Source: an uncultured Sphingomonadaceae bacterium
Lineage (GTDB): Bacteria; Pseudomonadota; Alphaproteobacteria; Sphingomonadales; Sphingomonadaceae
DNA: 64,000 bases
Assembly: GCA_947497085.1 (NCBI GenBank)
Contig: CANMFE010000001.1
Coordinates: 806,001 to 870,000 of the forward strand
Direction: 5' to 3'
In this document: positions 62,563 to 64,000 of the stretch, piece after piece
How the letters are laid out: the number at the start of each line of letters is the position of its first letter
Position numbering within the stretch: position 1 is the first letter of the stretch
Made by a program: the position numbers and the translations under genes
Notes under the pieces: generated by a model
The model's database searches: none
What the model was told of the DNA's origin: nothing
What the model saw: the letters and a program-made list of their open reading frames with translations, nothing else

Positions 62563-63588
62563 ATGATCAAGGCAGGCCGAAAAACAGTTTTGATCCTTGC
62601 TCTGGCGCTATCCATGCTGCCCCTTTCCCAAAGTGCGGCAGTTGAGCGCGCCAAAGTGAGTGGCTTCAAATCGCTTCAGGCCAAGGATAATCGCCTGCTT
62701 TCGGTCGGATACCGGCTGGTTTCCGGCAATGCCCCGTTTTGCCGCGATACGGAAATGCGGGCTGGTCTGGCCCTGCATGATATCGCCCAGTATCAGGACC
62801 GCAGGACTGCACGCGAGGCTTATGGCTTTGCACGCGACATCGCGGTGCTGGCTGTGGCGGAGGGCAGTCCTGCACAAAAGGCCGGTATTGCCGCCAATGA
62901 TAGCATTGTCGCTATCAATGATACGGATCCCTTGCTGGGCAGCGGCACACAGGAAAAACCTTCAGATAAAGCCAGCATTGCCCGTTTTGTTCACGTGCGT
63001 GACGGATGGGAAAGCTCCCTTGCCGCCGGGAATGTCAAACTCACGCTTGCAGACGCTGATGGGCAGCGCGATATAACCATATCACCTGTCAAAACCTGCC
63101 AAAGCCGGTTCCAGCTTATTCCCAGTAAAAAATTTGAAGCGTCCGCAGATGGCCGGCTGGTCAGTATCAGTACCCGCATGGTGGGTTACACGGCCGATGA
63201 TGACGAGCTGGCCGCTGTTATAGCGCATGAATTGGCACACAATATATTGCGGCATTTGCAGCGGCTTGAGGCAGCCGGGCACAGTGACGGCCTGTTCGGC
63301 GCTGTTGGGCGCAGTGCACGGCTCACCAAACAGACAGAGATAGAAGCCGACCGTCTGTCTGTCTGGCTGATGGCCAATGCCGGTTATGACCCACTGGGCG
63401 CTATCCGTTTCTGGAACCGGTACGGAAAACAGCATGGCAAGGGAATATTGTCCGCTCCCACGCATTACCGGTACAAGAAACGCGTGCAGCTGTTCGAGGA
63501 AGAAATCGCAAAGATGATCGAAATGGGCCGCAGCACACAAGGCTATGCACCGCCGCTCCTTACCAGTGAGTTTGCAGAACTCGAATAG
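62563..63588 (+). CDS. M48 family metalloprotease with PDZ-like region
   Basis: A 341-residue exported protease. The signal peptide spans residues 1-25. A PDZ-like segment follows (AVAEGSPAQKAGIAANDSIVAIN near 105-127). The peptidase domain has AVIAHELAHNILRH near 222 (HELAH) and EIEADRLSVWLM with the third Glu ligand. It lacks the TPR tail of the upstream M48 protein. It starts 17 bases after the DsbA-like gene, so the three genes probably form an envelope quality-control operon. Confidence 0.88.
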   Translation: MIKAGRKTVLILALALSMLPLSQSAAVERAKVSGFKSLQAKDNRLLSVGYRLVSGNAPFCRDTEMRAGLALHDIAQYQDRRTAREAYGFARDIAVLAVAEGSPAQKAGIAANDSIVAINDTDPLLGSGTQEKPSDKASIARFVHVRDGWESSLAAGNVKLTLADADGQRDITISPVKTCQSRFQLIPSKKFEASADGRLVSISTRMVGYTADDDELAAVIAHELAHNILRHLQRLEAAGHSDGLFGAVGRSARLTKQTEIEADRLSVWLMANAGYDPLGAIRFWNRYGKQHGKGILSAPTHYRYKKRVQLFEEEIAKMIEMGRSTQGYAPPLLTSEFAELE

Positions 63589-63658
63589 CCTCTGATGCAT
63601 ATGGACAAAAATGGAAAATCGTGCGTGACAAAATAAGCCCGATATTCCAAAAGGCGTT

Positions 63659-64000
63659 ATGCCTTCTCATATGGCCGTCCTACCAATAAAACCTGCCCCG
63701 TTTTTTGCCGATAAAAACCGGGCCTTCTGGTATTTGCAATCTGCCGGTTGGGCAGGTGCCATGGTGCTGCGCGCCGTGTCGGGCATCGCCAATGGACAAC
63801 AGGCAGATTTCCTGCTCGTTGTGCTGGTTGCTACCATTACCGGATATTCGGCGTCACTGGTGCTCGCCGTTATCTATCGCAACCTGATTAACCGCAAACC
63901 GCTCGTGACATGGGGCGTAACGGGGATTGTACTGATTATAATGGCACTGATCTGTGCTCTGATCGACGCATGGGTGCTGACGATATACCGTCAGGGGTCG
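63659..64000 (+). CDS. Membrane protein, probable sensor histidine kinase N-terminus (cut by window end)
   Basis: The first 114 residues of an open frame that runs off the window. KNRAFWYLQSAGWAGAMVLR is followed by at least two further hydrophobic helices (LLVVLVATITGYSASLVLAV, VTGIVLIIMALICALIDAW). This arrangement resembles the membrane region of LytS/YehU-type histidine kinases found in sphingomonads, but the kinase domain is outside, so the call is tentative. AAAAGG precedes the ATG at 63659; ATG at 63671 is an alternative. Confidence 0.55.
   Translation, partial: MPSHMAVLPIKPAPFFADKNRAFWYLQSAGWAGAMVLRAVSGIANGQQADFLLVVLVATITGYSASLVLAVIYRNLINRKPLVTWGVTGIVLIIMALICALIDAWVLTIYRQGS

Noticed and set aside
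1..64000. CRISPR arrays, insertion sequences, prophage genes, rRNA operons
   Set aside because: No regularly spaced repeats, transposase or integrase motifs, phage structural genes or rRNA sequences were seen.

Overview
The window is a moderately GC-rich bacterial chromosome segment, most likely from an alphaproteobacterium of the order Sphingomonadales. The grounds are an EcfG-type sigma factor, an HslV with the N-terminal extension usual in alphaproteobacteria, many periplasmic and lipoprotein enzymes of sphingomonad type, a complete cyanophycin system and a large exopolysaccharide cluster. No phage, insertion sequence, CRISPR array or rRNA was seen. One tRNA gene (Lys, UUU) is present. The GC remarks are by eye; nothing was computed or searched.

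Layout. Positions 1-6.4 kb (mostly minus strand): a truncated acyl-CoA synthetase, an M23 peptidase, a DUF455 ferritin-like protein, a one-cysteine Bcp peroxiredoxin, glnE and an EcfG-like sigma factor without nepR or phyR beside it. 6.4-14.9 kb: an M28 lipoprotein peptidase, agmatine deiminase (aguA), a membrane-anchored FMN glutamate-synthase-like protein, an exported methyltransferase-like protein, a SIMPL lipoprotein, N-carbamoylputrescine amidase (aguB), a family 5-type uracil-DNA glycosylase and folK. 15-21.7 kb: tRNA-Lys, then a cyanophycin (Asp-Arg polymer) locus with isoaspartyl peptidase, a Mur-ligase-only CphA paralogue, cphA and cphB. Together with aguA/aguB this stretch has steps for storing arginine, releasing it, and processing agmatine to putrescine; the arginine decarboxylase step is not here.

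22-54.5 kb: a small monooxygenase and a Ca/Na antiporter lead into a Wzx/Wzy-type polysaccharide cluster of about 31 kb. It holds the priming sugar transferase, dTDP-rhamnose genes (rfbC, B, D, A), UDP-ManNAcA genes (wecB, wecC) with a WecG-family transferase, a UDP-GlcA 4-epimerase-like enzyme, GT2 and GT4 transferases, two sulfotransferases, acyltransferases, a deacetylase, a FemAB/GNAT protein, flippase, two polymerase/ligase-like proteins, Wza and Wzc. The product is inferred to be an acidic, probably sulfated and acylated heteropolysaccharide. Between rfbD and rfbA, on the opposite strand and visibly richer in A+T, sits a four-gene block (acyltransferase, hot-dog/SDR fusion, acyl carrier protein, FkbH-like HAD protein) that looks like an acquired module for making and attaching an unusual acyl group. 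A LbH acyltransferase at 35.5-36.0 kb is broken by two nearby frameshifts.

54.5-64 kb: hslV-hslU, a GFA protein, a LysE exporter, an alpha/beta hydrolase, a chemoreceptor whose start codon lies in a hairpin, then two M48 metalloproteases flanking a DsbA-like lipoprotein, and the start of a probable histidine kinase running off the end.

The most interesting items are the ATP-grasp-less CphA paralogue beside a full CphA, the FkbH/ACP/hot-dog-SDR/acyltransferase module inside the rhamnose genes, the nested hairpin leader of the isoaspartyl peptidase, and the start-codon hairpin of the chemoreceptor.
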